From contig NZ_LT575472.1 of NCBI RefSeq assembly GCF_900086595.1, positions 1,647,514 to 1,711,513 on the forward strand: a stretch of 64,000 nucleotides of DNA. The letters are read 5' to 3'. The notes under the pieces are model-generated. The model was given only the letters and a program-made list of their open reading frames with translations, did no database searches and was not told the DNA's origin. The position numbers and the translations under genes are program-made. Source of the stretch: Clostridium nigeriense. GTDB lineage: Bacteria > Bacillota > Clostridia > Clostridiales > Clostridiaceae. Positions 7,764 to 15,356 of this stretch are shown here, one piece after another (the first letter of the stretch is position 1; every line of letters begins with the position of its first letter).

Positions 7764-9299
7764 ATGGGGGAAAGTAGAAATTGTGTAAACGATTATAGAA
7801 GGTGTCAGCATGATTTATTAAAAAATAGAGAGGCTGATGCTTTAGCAATTGCGAGTTCTATATCAGATGGAATATATATAATAGATAAAAAAGGAATAGT
7901 TACAGCTACTAATAAGGCTTTTATGGACATCACCGGTATCAATGGGTCTAAAATTATAGGGAAAAAAATGCAGGAAGTATGGAATAGTCTTATTTTTATA
8001 TCAGATCCAGCTTTTATAGAAATTAAGCAGAAAGAAGAAAAATACAAATTAGATTTGTTAAAAAATAAAAATAATTTAAAAACTAGAAAACCTAAAGCAG
8101 TAGGTATTATTGCCTTACAAGAAAAGAGGCCTATTACTGTTTTAACTACAATTGATAGAACTAATAAAAGAGTATTAATAACTGGTACTCCATTTTTGGA
8201 TAGTGATGGAAATGTAACTCAAGTTTTAACAATTATAAAGGATTTAACAGAGCTATTTGTTTTAAGAGAAAAGCTTGAAGAAACGGAAAATGATAAAAAA
8301 AGGTATTTAGATGAGATTAATAATCTTAAGGAAGGGATAAAAGAAAAACAAAACTATAATGGATTAATATCTAAAAGTAGAGGGATGGAAAAAATTATAG
8401 AGTTAATAGAATATGTTGCTAAAACAGATGTGACTATATTGATTACAGGTGAAACTGGAGTTGGAAAAGAAGTTGTAGCAAGGAGTGTATTTAAGAATAG
8501 TAAAAGATACAATAAACCTTATATAAAAGTAAATTGTGCAGCTATACCAGAAACATTACTTGAATCAGAATTATTTGGATATGAAAAGGGGGCTTTTACT
8601 GGAGCTTCTAATAAAGAAAAACTTGGATTGTTTGAACTAGCTAATAGTGGAACTATTCTTCTTGATGAAATTGGGGAAATTCCAATTAATTTGCAAGCAA
8701 AACTTCTTAGAGTACTTCAGGAGAAAGAGATTAAAAGAATTGGTGGAATAAAAACAATAAAAATAGATGTTAGAGTTATTGCAGCCACAAATCAGAACTT
8801 AGAAGAGGAAGTTAGAAAAGGTAGGTTTAGGGAGGATTTATTTTATAGGTTAAACGTTATTCCTATAACTATACCTCCATTAAGAGAAAGAAAGGAAGAT
8901 ATCTCTTTATTAGCATATACTTTTTTGGAAAAATTTAATAAATTATATAACAAAAATAAAGATTTTGATATTACAGCTATTGAAGCTTTAGAGAGCCATG
9001 ATTGGCCAGGTAATGTAAGAGAATTAGAAAATGCTATTGAAAGGTTAGTAGTAATAGGAGATAAGAATTTTATTACTAGAAATAGTATTATAAGTATATT
9101 AGGGATAGATAAATTTAAAGATATAAATGAGGTAAAAATAAAAGGTACATTAAAAGAAATTGTTGATAATTTTGAAAAAACTATAATAGAGAAGACATTA
9201 AAAGAATGTGGTACTACATATAAAGCAGCAGAGGTGCTTGGTATCACGCAATCTACAGTTGTAAGAAAAGCTAAGGCTTTAGGCATAACTGAATGGTGA
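7764..9299 (+). CDS. Sigma-54-dependent transcriptional activator 2 (PAS-AAA+-HTH)
   Basis: A 511-residue enhancer-binding protein, paralogous to the one at 3558. The start at 7764 follows AGGGGGAGG; an ATG 18 bases upstream has no ribosome site. A PAS sensor (ASSISDGIYIIDKKG and later VLTIIKDLTEL) is followed by Walker A GETGVGKE (about 229-236), GAFTGA (about 276-281) and a C-terminal helix-turn-helix TYKAAEVLGITQSTVVRKAKA. The near-identical recognition helix implies the two activators can bind the same DNA sites, while their diverged PAS domains suggest different inducers. It sits just before an inverted repeat and the sigma-54 promoter of the reductase/chalcone isomerase operon. Confidence 0.92.
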   Translation: MGESRNCVNDYRRCQHDLLKNREADALAIASSISDGIYIIDKKGIVTATNKAFMDITGINGSKIIGKKMQEVWNSLIFISDPAFIEIKQKEEKYKLDLLKNKNNLKTRKPKAVGIIALQEKRPITVLTTIDRTNKRVLITGTPFLDSDGNVTQVLTIIKDLTELFVLREKLEETENDKKRYLDEINNLKEGIKEKQNYNGLISKSRGMEKIIELIEYVAKTDVTILITGETGVGKEVVARSVFKNSKRYNKPYIKVNCAAIPETLLESELFGYEKGAFTGASNKEKLGLFELANSGTILLDEIGEIPINLQAKLLRVLQEKEIKRIGGIKTIKIDVRVIAATNQNLEEEVRKGRFREDLFYRLNVIPITIPPLRERKEDISLLAYTFLEKFNKLYNKNKDFDITAIEALESHDWPGNVRELENAIERLVVIGDKNFITRNSIISILGIDKFKDINEVKIKGTLKEIVDNFEKTIIEKTLKECGTTYKAAEVLGITQSTVVRKAKALGITEW

Positions 9300-9301
9300 T
9301 G

Positions 9302-9330
9302 AAAAAATGCATTTATATAATGCATTTTTT
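9302..9330. promoter_or_regulatory. Enhancer-like inverted repeat (copy 2), possible terminator
   Basis: The arms AAAAAATGCATT and AATGCATTTTTT are perfectly complementary around TATAT. The inner core AAATGCATT-N5-AATGCATTT equals the core of the repeat at 3274. It lies about 230 bp before a -24/-12 promoter, so an activator site is likely. Because it starts two bases after a stop codon and ends in a T-run, it could also terminate the activator-2 transcript. The two roles are not exclusive. Confidence 0.6.
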
Positions 9331-9426
9331 TATTACCTAAAAACATCATTATATAACCTTCATAACAGTTAATAATCTTATATTTATTTATAATAATGCA
9401 AAATTGTATCATGGTATAAACAATAA

Positions 9427-9440
9427 TAATAACGTTTACA
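9427..9440. promoter_or_regulatory. Candidate CcpA (cre) site
   Basis: The reverse strand reads TGTAAACGTTATTA, which fits the Gram-positive cre consensus TGWAARCGYTWNCW except at one position. It lies between the inverted repeat and the sigma-54 promoter. CcpA bound there could block the enhancer-promoter loop and repress flavonoid use when sugars are present. A nearly identical site overlaps the -35 element of the sialic-acid operon. Confidence 0.5.
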
Positions 9441-9556
9441 AGGGAGGGGGATATTATTTAATATAATTTATATATTTATCTAATTTATTATTTAATAAGG
9501 GAATGATTTATAAGAAAAGCAGGCTTTTAGACTGATAAATAAAGACTTTATGAGTT

Positions 9557-9571
9557 TGGCATACAAGTTGC
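9557..9571 (+). promoter_or_regulatory. Sigma-54 (-24/-12) promoter for the reductase/chalcone isomerase operon
   Basis: TGGCATACAAGTTGC has GG and GC with a ten-base spacing and matches the consensus TGGCAC-N5-TTGC closely. It is 47 bp before the reductase start codon. Confidence 0.85.
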
Positions 9572-9617
9572 TCTTAATATAAATTGAAAAGAATTTATAA
9601 AATAGGGAGGAATTTAT

Positions 9618-10580
9618 ATGAAAATACTAGGAATAAGTTGTGGAAGAAAAATGGGGAACACAGAAATTCTTGTAAAGGAAGCCTTAATGGGTGCAGAAGA
9701 AATGGGGGCAGAGGTTGAACTTGTAAGGTTACAAGATCTTAACCTTAAGCCATGTACAGGATGTAATGCTTGTGTTGTAAGTCTTTTCGAAAAAGGTGGA
9801 TCAGGTGACTGTATTATTAAAAATGATGACTTTAAGTTTATTGATGAAAAGATTTTAGAGTGTGATGGTATAATAATCGGTTCACCTATTTATGAAAAAT
9901 CTCCAAGCGGACAATTAAAAATACTAAATGACAGAATGGGACCTTCCCACGATATGGCTATGAGAATGATTGCTAAGAAAATTCGTGAAGAAAAAAATAT
10001 AACTACTGGTATTGGACCAGATGAAAGATCCTTTAAAATAAGAGCAGCTTCACTTATAGCGGTAGGGGGAAGTGAATGGGATAACTTAGCATTGCCAATG
10101 TTACATCTTTTCACACTATCAATGCAAATGGAAGTTGTAGATAAAATGCTAGTTAATTGGGTAGCTCTTCCTGGAATGGTGGCATTAAAGGATGATGCCT
10201 TAGAAAGAGCAAGAAAATCAGGACTTCACGTTGCTGAAACATTGATGAAACCTATTGAAGAAGCAAAATACATTGGTGAAGAAGGAATGTGTCCACTATG
10301 TCATTCTAAATTGATAGAAGTTAGAAATGATGATAATAATTATCCAACTGTATGTGGAATATGTGGTGTTAAGGGAACTCTTAATGTTGTTGATGGTAAA
10401 GTAAAGTTCGAAGTTAAAGAAGAGGACAAAGCTCATTCACATATAAGACTTTCAGGAAAATTTGAACATTGTGATGAGTTAAAAAATGTATCCTTAAAAC
10501 CTGCTCCAAATGTTCATGAGCTTCCACAAAGACTTGAAAAATATAAAAATTATCTAACTTATTCAAAACCTGTACTTTAA
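9618..10580 (+). CDS. Flavodoxin-fold NAD(P)H:FMN reductase family enzyme; flavone reductase candidate
   Basis: A 320-residue protein. The N-terminal flavodoxin-like domain (MKILGISCGRKMGNTEILVKEAL, then CTGCNAC and GSPIYEKSPSGQLK) binds FMN, as in the NADPH-dependent FMN reductase family. The region after residue 220 holds two C-x-x-C pairs (CPLCHS and CGICGV), a small zinc or rubredoxin-like ribbon. It is followed by chalcone isomerase after 27 bases. The gut flavone reductase that starts flavone and flavonol breakdown is, as I recall, an FMN enzyme of this general type, so reduction of flavone to flavanone is the favoured role. Reduction of the chalcone double bond is another possibility. 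The family assignment is firm; the substrate is inferred. Confidence 0.7.
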   Translation: MKILGISCGRKMGNTEILVKEALMGAEEMGAEVELVRLQDLNLKPCTGCNACVVSLFEKGGSGDCIIKNDDFKFIDEKILECDGIIIGSPIYEKSPSGQLKILNDRMGPSHDMAMRMIAKKIREEKNITTGIGPDERSFKIRAASLIAVGGSEWDNLALPMLHLFTLSMQMEVVDKMLVNWVALPGMVALKDDALERARKSGLHVAETLMKPIEEAKYIGEEGMCPLCHSKLIEVRNDDNNYPTVCGICGVKGTLNVVDGKVKFEVKEEDKAHSHIRLSGKFEHCDELKNVSLKPAPNVHELPQRLEKYKNYLTYSKPVL

Positions 10581-10607
10581 TTATTATTTAGAAAGTGGGT
10601 ATATATA

Positions 10608-11465
10608 ATGTCAATTGAATTTAGACCTATGAGAAGTCTTATATATGTAGATGTAGTTAAAGAAGATTATAGACATTTATTAAAGCATTGGCTTTATCGT
10701 CATCATATTCCAGATAGTATTTCTCAGTTTGGACCCTATGTTACAAAGTATGCTTTTTATCCAGCATTACCAACACCTCCAGAAGGAGATAGATTTGGAA
10801 CCTGTAGAATGCAACTTACAGAACATTATTGGTTAGTTAATATGTTTACAAAGGAGTTTAAGAATAAAGCTTTAACAGAGTACTTTCCAAAAGACGTACT
10901 AAAGTGGCAAGGTAATATTCCTGATATAGAAGAGATAAATGAAACTATAGAAGAAGTAGCAGCTAATATTGAGGGAAATGAAGCAAGATCGGCAGGTGGA
11001 AATAATGGGTGTCCTCCTTTTGTATTTGCTTTTGTTCCAATATCTTGGGAAGATGACTTTAAGGGTAGTGATAGAACTGTGGAAGATGGACCTAACTATC
11101 GTTGGCAGTTTGTTATGAAATATCCAGAAGGAGTTTCTTTAGAAGAAGGGGATAAATGGTTTTACGAAGAATTTATACCTAAGTTCAAGGGAATGGATGA
11201 AGTAATAAGAATATTATCAAGTAAAATTATTCAAGAGGTTAATGGATGTCAATTTCAAAGGGTAGTAGAAATGTGGTTTAACTGTCCTTCTGACTGGTAT
11301 AAGGCAACAATAGAAAAATCAAAGGATATTAAGAAACCAGATTGGGCTCAAATTGATATATTTCCATATTTAAAACCTAGATTTGAAATTTCAAGCTTAT
11401 TCTTAACAGATATAGCTGAAAGTGATAATTATAGTCAATATAGAGGATATATAACAATGCGTTAA
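10608..11465 (+). CDS. chi: Bacterial chalcone isomerase
   Basis: A 285-residue protein recognisably homologous to the Eubacterium ramulus chalcone isomerase, which is unrelated in fold to the plant enzyme. Shared stretches include an N-terminal PMRSLIYVD-x2-x-EDYR, then HIPDSISQF-x-PYVTKYAFYP, GDRF-x4-MQLTEH, and a C-terminal YRGYITMR. The catalytic histidine of HIPDS is at residue 33 here. The enzyme interconverts flavanones (such as naringenin) and chalcones and opens the C ring for later cleavage. It shares a sigma-54 promoter with the FMN reductase upstream. Its length equals that of the characterised enzyme. The ribosome site (AAAGTGGG) is weak. Confidence 0.9.
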   Translation: MSIEFRPMRSLIYVDVVKEDYRHLLKHWLYRHHIPDSISQFGPYVTKYAFYPALPTPPEGDRFGTCRMQLTEHYWLVNMFTKEFKNKALTEYFPKDVLKWQGNIPDIEEINETIEEVAANIEGNEARSAGGNNGCPPFVFAFVPISWEDDFKGSDRTVEDGPNYRWQFVMKYPEGVSLEEGDKWFYEEFIPKFKGMDEVIRILSSKIIQEVNGCQFQRVVEMWFNCPSDWYKATIEKSKDIKKPDWAQIDIFPYLKPRFEISSLFLTDIAESDNYSQYRGYITMR

Positions 11466-11504
11466 GTTTTTAAAAAATAATTATGGATTTTAGGAGAGAG
11501 AAAT

Positions 11505-11732
11505 ATGAGAGTAAAAATATCAGTAACAAATGGGATTATAGGAGGAGTTATAGGGGGAGTTATATCTTTTGTTATTAATTACTTCCTAGTACCTGTTCCT
11601 CAAACTCCATTACAAAATGGAGTAGGTAACTTAATAAGTGGATTAATAAGTGGATTCTTAGCAGCATTTATTGGTTTTATGATTTATCTTTCTAAGGAAG
11701 AAAAAAATAATTCAAAAAGTATAGGAAGCTAA
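11505..11732 (+). CDS. Small glycine-rich two-helix membrane protein
   Basis: A 75-residue protein with a good AGGAGAG ribosome site. Two hydrophobic segments are seen: residues 8-31, with a glycine pattern GIIGGVIGGVISF, and residues 40-64, followed by a charged tail KEEKNNSKSIGS. I do not recognise it. As last gene of the reductase/chalcone isomerase operon it could be a channel, a transporter accessory subunit or a membrane anchor. No other transporter is visible in the flavonoid region, which makes a role in uptake worth considering, though unproven. Confidence 0.7.
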   Translation: MRVKISVTNGIIGGVIGGVISFVINYFLVPVPQTPLQNGVGNLISGLISGFLAAFIGFMIYLSKEEKNNSKSIGS

Positions 11733-11803
11733 GTTGACGATTACGAGAAAGTCAAAATTAAAAATAAAACATAATATATCTTAGTTTATACTTTAAATTT
11801 GAT

Positions 11804-11838
11804 AAAAAGGGCTGTTTTAACAGCTCTTTTTCAATGCG
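11804..11838 (+). terminator. Rho-independent terminator after the chalcone isomerase operon
   Basis: AAAAAGGGCTGTT pairs with AACAGCTCTTTTT (one G-T pair) around a two-base core loop, and the descending arm supplies the T-run. Confidence 0.8.
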
Positions 11839-11869
11839 TAAATACATTACAATAATACATTTATGTATT
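11833..11869. promoter_or_regulatory. Enhancer-like inverted repeat (copy 3)
   Basis: Two 16-base blocks, AATGCGTAAATACATT and AATACATTTATGTATT, are spaced by ACAAT. Block length and 21-bp centre spacing are identical to those at 3274, and the core AAATACATT-N5-AATACATTT is a perfect inverted repeat. It stands about 120 bp before the -24/-12 promoter of the ptb-ior-buk operon. Confidence 0.7.
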
Positions 11870-11981
11870 AAGAAAAAGCTCTATTTTAGTTTTTTATTTG
11901 AGTGATTTCAAAAATAATACAAATATGTATTGACGAGTCTATTTTTTAAATAAAATTAGCTGGCAAAGCCCCTATTTTTCT

Positions 11982-11996
11982 TGGCATAGTACTTGC
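11982..11996 (+). promoter_or_regulatory. Sigma-54 (-24/-12) promoter for the ptb-ior-buk operon
   Basis: TGGCATAGTACTTGC has GG and GC at a ten-base spacing and is nearly identical to the promoter at 9557. It lies 63 bp before the phosphotransacylase start codon. Confidence 0.85.
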
Positions 11997-12058
11997 TTTA
12001 ATAGTATTTAGAAGATTTAAAAAGAGAATTTTTAAAGGATAAAGTAAGGAGGTTAAGT

Positions 12059-12961
12059 ATGGAAATTAGAAATTTCAATGAATTAATAAAAATGGTTCAA
12101 AGATTTGATTCAAAAAAGAAAGTTGCAATAGTTTCAGCTCAAGATAAGCATACTTTAGAAGCAGTCTTTAAAGCTAAAAAAGATAATATTATAGAACCTA
12201 TTTTAATAGGGGATAGGGAGAAGATAATAGAAATACTTAAAGACATTAATGAATCTTTAGATGATTTGATTATAGATGTAAAAAGTGATGTTGAAGCTGC
12301 TAATAAAGCTGTAGAGCTAATAAACAATAAAAAAGCTGATTTTATTATGAAAGGAAAAATACAGACAGCTGATCTTTTAAAAGCTGTTGTTAATAAGGAG
12401 CATGGACTTAGAACTGGAAAAATAATGTCCCATGTTGTTATACATGAAATACCTAATTACTATAAATTATTAGCTGTTTCAGATGGAGGTATGATGATGT
12501 ACCCAACTCTTGAAGAAAAAAAAGCAATAATAGAAAATGCTGTAGATGTTTTTTTGAATTTAGGTTATGAATGTCCTAAGGTAGCTGTACTAGCAGCCGT
12601 TGAAAATGTAAATCCAAAGATGCCAGAGGCTGTTGATGCTTATGAGTTAAAAAACATGAATAAAATGAATGTAATTAAAAATTGTATTGTAGAAGGTCCA
12701 ATATCTTATGATTTAACAATGAGTAAGGAATCAGCAGAAATAAAGGAATATGTTAGTCCCGTAACAGGAGAGGCAGATATCTTAATAGTTCCCAATATAA
12801 CAACAGGTAATATATTAGGAAAGTCCCTTGTATATTCTTCTGGGGCTAAGATGGCAGGGTTTGTAGTTGGAGCAAAAGCACCAATTGTTTTAACATCTAG
12901 AGGTTCAACGGCAGAAGAAAAATATTTATCTTTAGTATTATCAGCCTCTGTAGTTAAGTAG
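12059..12961 (+). CDS. ptb: Phosphate acyltransferase (phosphate butyryltransferase family)
   Basis: A 300-residue Ptb/Pta-family enzyme. It moves an acyl group from CoA to phosphate, feeding the kinase at 16046 for ATP synthesis. Typical features are DFIMKGKIQTADLLKAVV, GLRTGKIMSHV and the C-terminal ILIVPNITTGNILGKSLVY. It is the first gene of a five-gene sigma-54 operon that also encodes indolepyruvate oxidoreductase and butyrate kinase. Its substrate may therefore be an aryl-acetyl-CoA (from Phe, Tyr or Trp) as well as butyryl-CoA. The sequence does not separate these. The ribosome site AAGGAGG is strong. Confidence 0.9.
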   Translation: MEIRNFNELIKMVQRFDSKKKVAIVSAQDKHTLEAVFKAKKDNIIEPILIGDREKIIEILKDINESLDDLIIDVKSDVEAANKAVELINNKKADFIMKGKIQTADLLKAVVNKEHGLRTGKIMSHVVIHEIPNYYKLLAVSDGGMMMYPTLEEKKAIIENAVDVFLNLGYECPKVAVLAAVENVNPKMPEAVDAYELKNMNKMNVIKNCIVEGPISYDLTMSKESAEIKEYVSPVTGEADILIVPNITTGNILGKSLVYSSGAKMAGFVVGAKAPIVLTSRGSTAEEKYLSLVLSASVVK

Positions 12962-12993
12962 AGGATAATTTGTATATAAAAGGAGAATAGGAA

Positions 12994-14775
12994 ATGAAAA
13001 AATTACTTACAGGAAATGAAGCAATTGCTCGTGGAGCTTGGGAAGCAGGAGTGAAGTTTGCAGCAGCATATCCAGGAACTCCAAGTACTGAGATACTTGA
13101 AAATACTGCTACATATAAAGAAGATATTCTAGCTGAATGGGCTCCAAATGAAAAAGTTGCAATTGAAAGTGTTATAGGTGCATCTTTTGCAGGAGCAAGA
13201 AGTTTTGTTGCAATGAAGCATGTTGGAGTTAATGTTGCAGCTGATCCATTATTTACAGTTTCTTATACAGGAGTAAATGGTGGAATGGTTATAATATCAG
13301 CTGATGAGCCTGGATATCATTCATCACAAAATGAACAAGATAATAGAAATTATGCAAAGTTTGCTAAAATACCTATGCTTGAGCCCTCAGATAGCCAAGA
13401 GTCAAAAGATATGATGAAGTTAGCATTTAAAATAAGTGAGGACTATAATACTCCTGTTATGCTTAGAGTAACTACAAGAACTTGTCACTCTAAGAGCATA
13501 GTTGAATGTGGTAATAGAGAAGAAGTTGGAATAAAGGAATATATTAAAGATTTAGATAGATATCCAGTACCTTCTAAAGTTGGGGCAATGAGAGTAAGGG
13601 TTGAAGAAAGATTAGATAAACTTAGAGATTTTTCTAATAATACAGAATTGAATTTTATTGAGTGGAACAATTCAAAGGTAGGGGTAATTTCCTCAGGAAT
13701 ATGTTATAGATACGCAAAGGAAGTATTTGGAGAGAACGTATCCTATTTAAAATTAGGTTTTACAAATCCTCTTCCTATTGGAAAAGTAACTGATTTCTGT
13801 AGTAAATTAGAAAAAATATATGTAATTGAAGAAAATGACTCTTATATAGAAGATCAAGTTAGATTATTAGGATTTGATTGTTTAGGAAATAACTTTTTCC
13901 CATACACTGGAGAAATGACTCCAGATATTATTAGAAAAACTGTCTATGGGAAAGAAAATGATGTAATTGATTACGATGATAGTAAGGTGGTGCCAAGACC
14001 ACCAACTTTATGCGCAGGATGTCCTCATAGAGGATTCTTTGTTGAACTTAAAAAAAGAAAGAATATAGTTGTTTCAGGAGATATTGGGTGTTATGGATTA
14101 GCTCATGCAGAACCTTATAATGTAGGGGATTGGTGCATATGCATGGGCGCAAGTTTTAGTATGGGACATGGAGCACAACAAGTTTTTAATATGAAAAAAG
14201 ATTCAAAAACAAGAGTAGTATCTATGCTTGGAGATTCAACTTTTTTCCATACAGGAATCAATTCTTTACTTGATGTAGTTTACAATGGTAGCAATACAGT
14301 AAATATAATACTTGATAACAGAATTACAGGAATGACTGGTCATCAGCAAAATCCTGGGACAGGCTATACGATTCAAGGAAAGAAAACTAAGGATGTAGAA
14401 ATAGAAAGTCTTGTAAGAGCCTGTGGAATAACAAATGTTGTGACAATAAATCCTAATGATTTAAAAGCTGTTAAGAATGCTCTTGATTGGGCTTTAAGTC
14501 TTGATGAATCTTCAGTAATAATTACAAGGTGGCCATGTGTACTTAAGGTACTTTCAAAAGAAGATAAGGAAGAGTTTAAGGACGTATTTAATAATAGCTG
14601 TAACGTTGAGTTAGAAGAGTGTATAGGATGTAAAGCTTGCATTAGAACAGGGTGTCCTGCATTATCCTTTGACAATGAAATTAAAAAGGCAAGTATTAGT
14701 TCAGATTCTTGTGTAGGTTGTGAAGTTTGTCTTCAATTGTGTCCAGTAAAGGCTATTAAAAAGGGGGAAGCATAA
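12994..14775 (+). CDS. iorA: Indolepyruvate ferredoxin oxidoreductase, alpha subunit
   Basis: A 593-residue IorA. The N-terminal pyrimidine domain begins LLTGNEAIARGAWEAGVKFAAAYPGTPSTE. The thiamine-diphosphate region includes CAGCPHRG and the metal-binding GDIGCYGL and GDSTFFHTG. The C-terminal ferredoxin domain carries two cysteine clusters (CIGCKACIRTGCP and CVGCEVCLQLCP). With IorB it decarboxylates aryl-pyruvates to aryl-acetyl-CoA and reduces ferredoxin. This is the oxidative branch of aromatic amino-acid fermentation. It is the expected full length and is followed by iorB after one base, so translation is probably coupled. Confidence 0.95.
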   Translation: MKKLLTGNEAIARGAWEAGVKFAAAYPGTPSTEILENTATYKEDILAEWAPNEKVAIESVIGASFAGARSFVAMKHVGVNVAADPLFTVSYTGVNGGMVIISADEPGYHSSQNEQDNRNYAKFAKIPMLEPSDSQESKDMMKLAFKISEDYNTPVMLRVTTRTCHSKSIVECGNREEVGIKEYIKDLDRYPVPSKVGAMRVRVEERLDKLRDFSNNTELNFIEWNNSKVGVISSGICYRYAKEVFGENVSYLKLGFTNPLPIGKVTDFCSKLEKIYVIEENDSYIEDQVRLLGFDCLGNNFFPYTGEMTPDIIRKTVYGKENDVIDYDDSKVVPRPPTLCAGCPHRGFFVELKKRKNIVVSGDIGCYGLAHAEPYNVGDWCICMGASFSMGHGAQQVFNMKKDSKTRVVSMLGDSTFFHTGINSLLDVVYNGSNTVNIILDNRITGMTGHQQNPGTGYTIQGKKTKDVEIESLVRACGITNVVTINPNDLKAVKNALDWALSLDESSVIITRWPCVLKVLSKEDKEEFKDVFNNSCNVELEECIGCKACIRTGCPALSFDNEIKKASISSDSCVGCEVCLQLCPVKAIKKGEA

Positions 14776-14776
14776 G

Positions 14777-15346
14777 ATGGTAAAAAGTGTTTTGTTAGTA
14801 GGTGTTGGTGGGCAAGGAACAATACTTGCAAGTAAGCTGTTAACAACTGGGTTAATGGAAGCGGGATATGATGTGAAAATGAGTGAAATTCACGGAATGT
14901 CACAAAGAGGAGGTTCTGTATCTTCACAAGTTAGATATGGAGATAAGGTTCAATCTCCGGTTATTGAGGTGGGAGGAGCAGATATATTAGTATCATTTGA
15001 AAAGATGGAGACTTTAAGATGGTTTAAATATTTAAAACCAACAGGAAAAGCTATTATAAACAATTTTCAAATAAACTCAATGCCAATACTATCAGGAAAG
15101 GCAGAGTATCCATCAGGAATAATAGAAGAAGTTTCAAGTAAGGTTAAAACTACTGTAATAGAAGCTAGTAAACATGCGTTAGACCTTGGGAACTCTAAAG
15201 TGATGAATGTAATTCTTTTAGGAGCAATAATTAAGTCCATGGGACTTGAAGAAATTAATTGGAATAAAATTATAAAGGATAATGTAAAACCAAAGTTTGT
15301 AGAGTTAAACTTAAAAGCTATAGAAGTTGGAATGAATTTAGTGTAG
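14777..15346 (+). CDS. iorB: Indolepyruvate ferredoxin oxidoreductase, beta subunit
   Basis: A 189-residue IorB subunit of the gamma-type 2-oxoacid:ferredoxin oxidoreductase family. The signature LLVGVGGQGTILASKLLTTGL is at residues 5-25, followed by SEIHGMSQRGGSVSSQVR, which is diagnostic. It partners with the large IorA encoded just upstream in the cytoplasm. The gene lies between iorA and a membrane-protein gene, with only ten bases to the latter. Size and motifs are normal. Confidence 0.95.
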   Translation: MVKSVLLVGVGGQGTILASKLLTTGLMEAGYDVKMSEIHGMSQRGGSVSSQVRYGDKVQSPVIEVGGADILVSFEKMETLRWFKYLKPTGKAIINNFQINSMPILSGKAEYPSGIIEEVSSKVKTTVIEASKHALDLGNSKVMNVILLGAIIKSMGLEEINWNKIIKDNVKPKFVELNLKAIEVGMNLV

Positions 15347-15356
15347 GGGTGTATAA

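Noticed and set aside
9302..9330. Reading the repeat after activator 2 purely as a terminator
   Set aside because: Its core is identical to the repeat at 3274, which already has a separate terminator upstream, so a regulatory role is at least as likely; kept as a dual-role site.
8843..9412. Long open frame on the minus strand (189 codons)
   Set aside because: It lies almost wholly opposite the activator-2 gene, has no recognisable domain, and its composition is what an antisense of an AT-rich gene gives.
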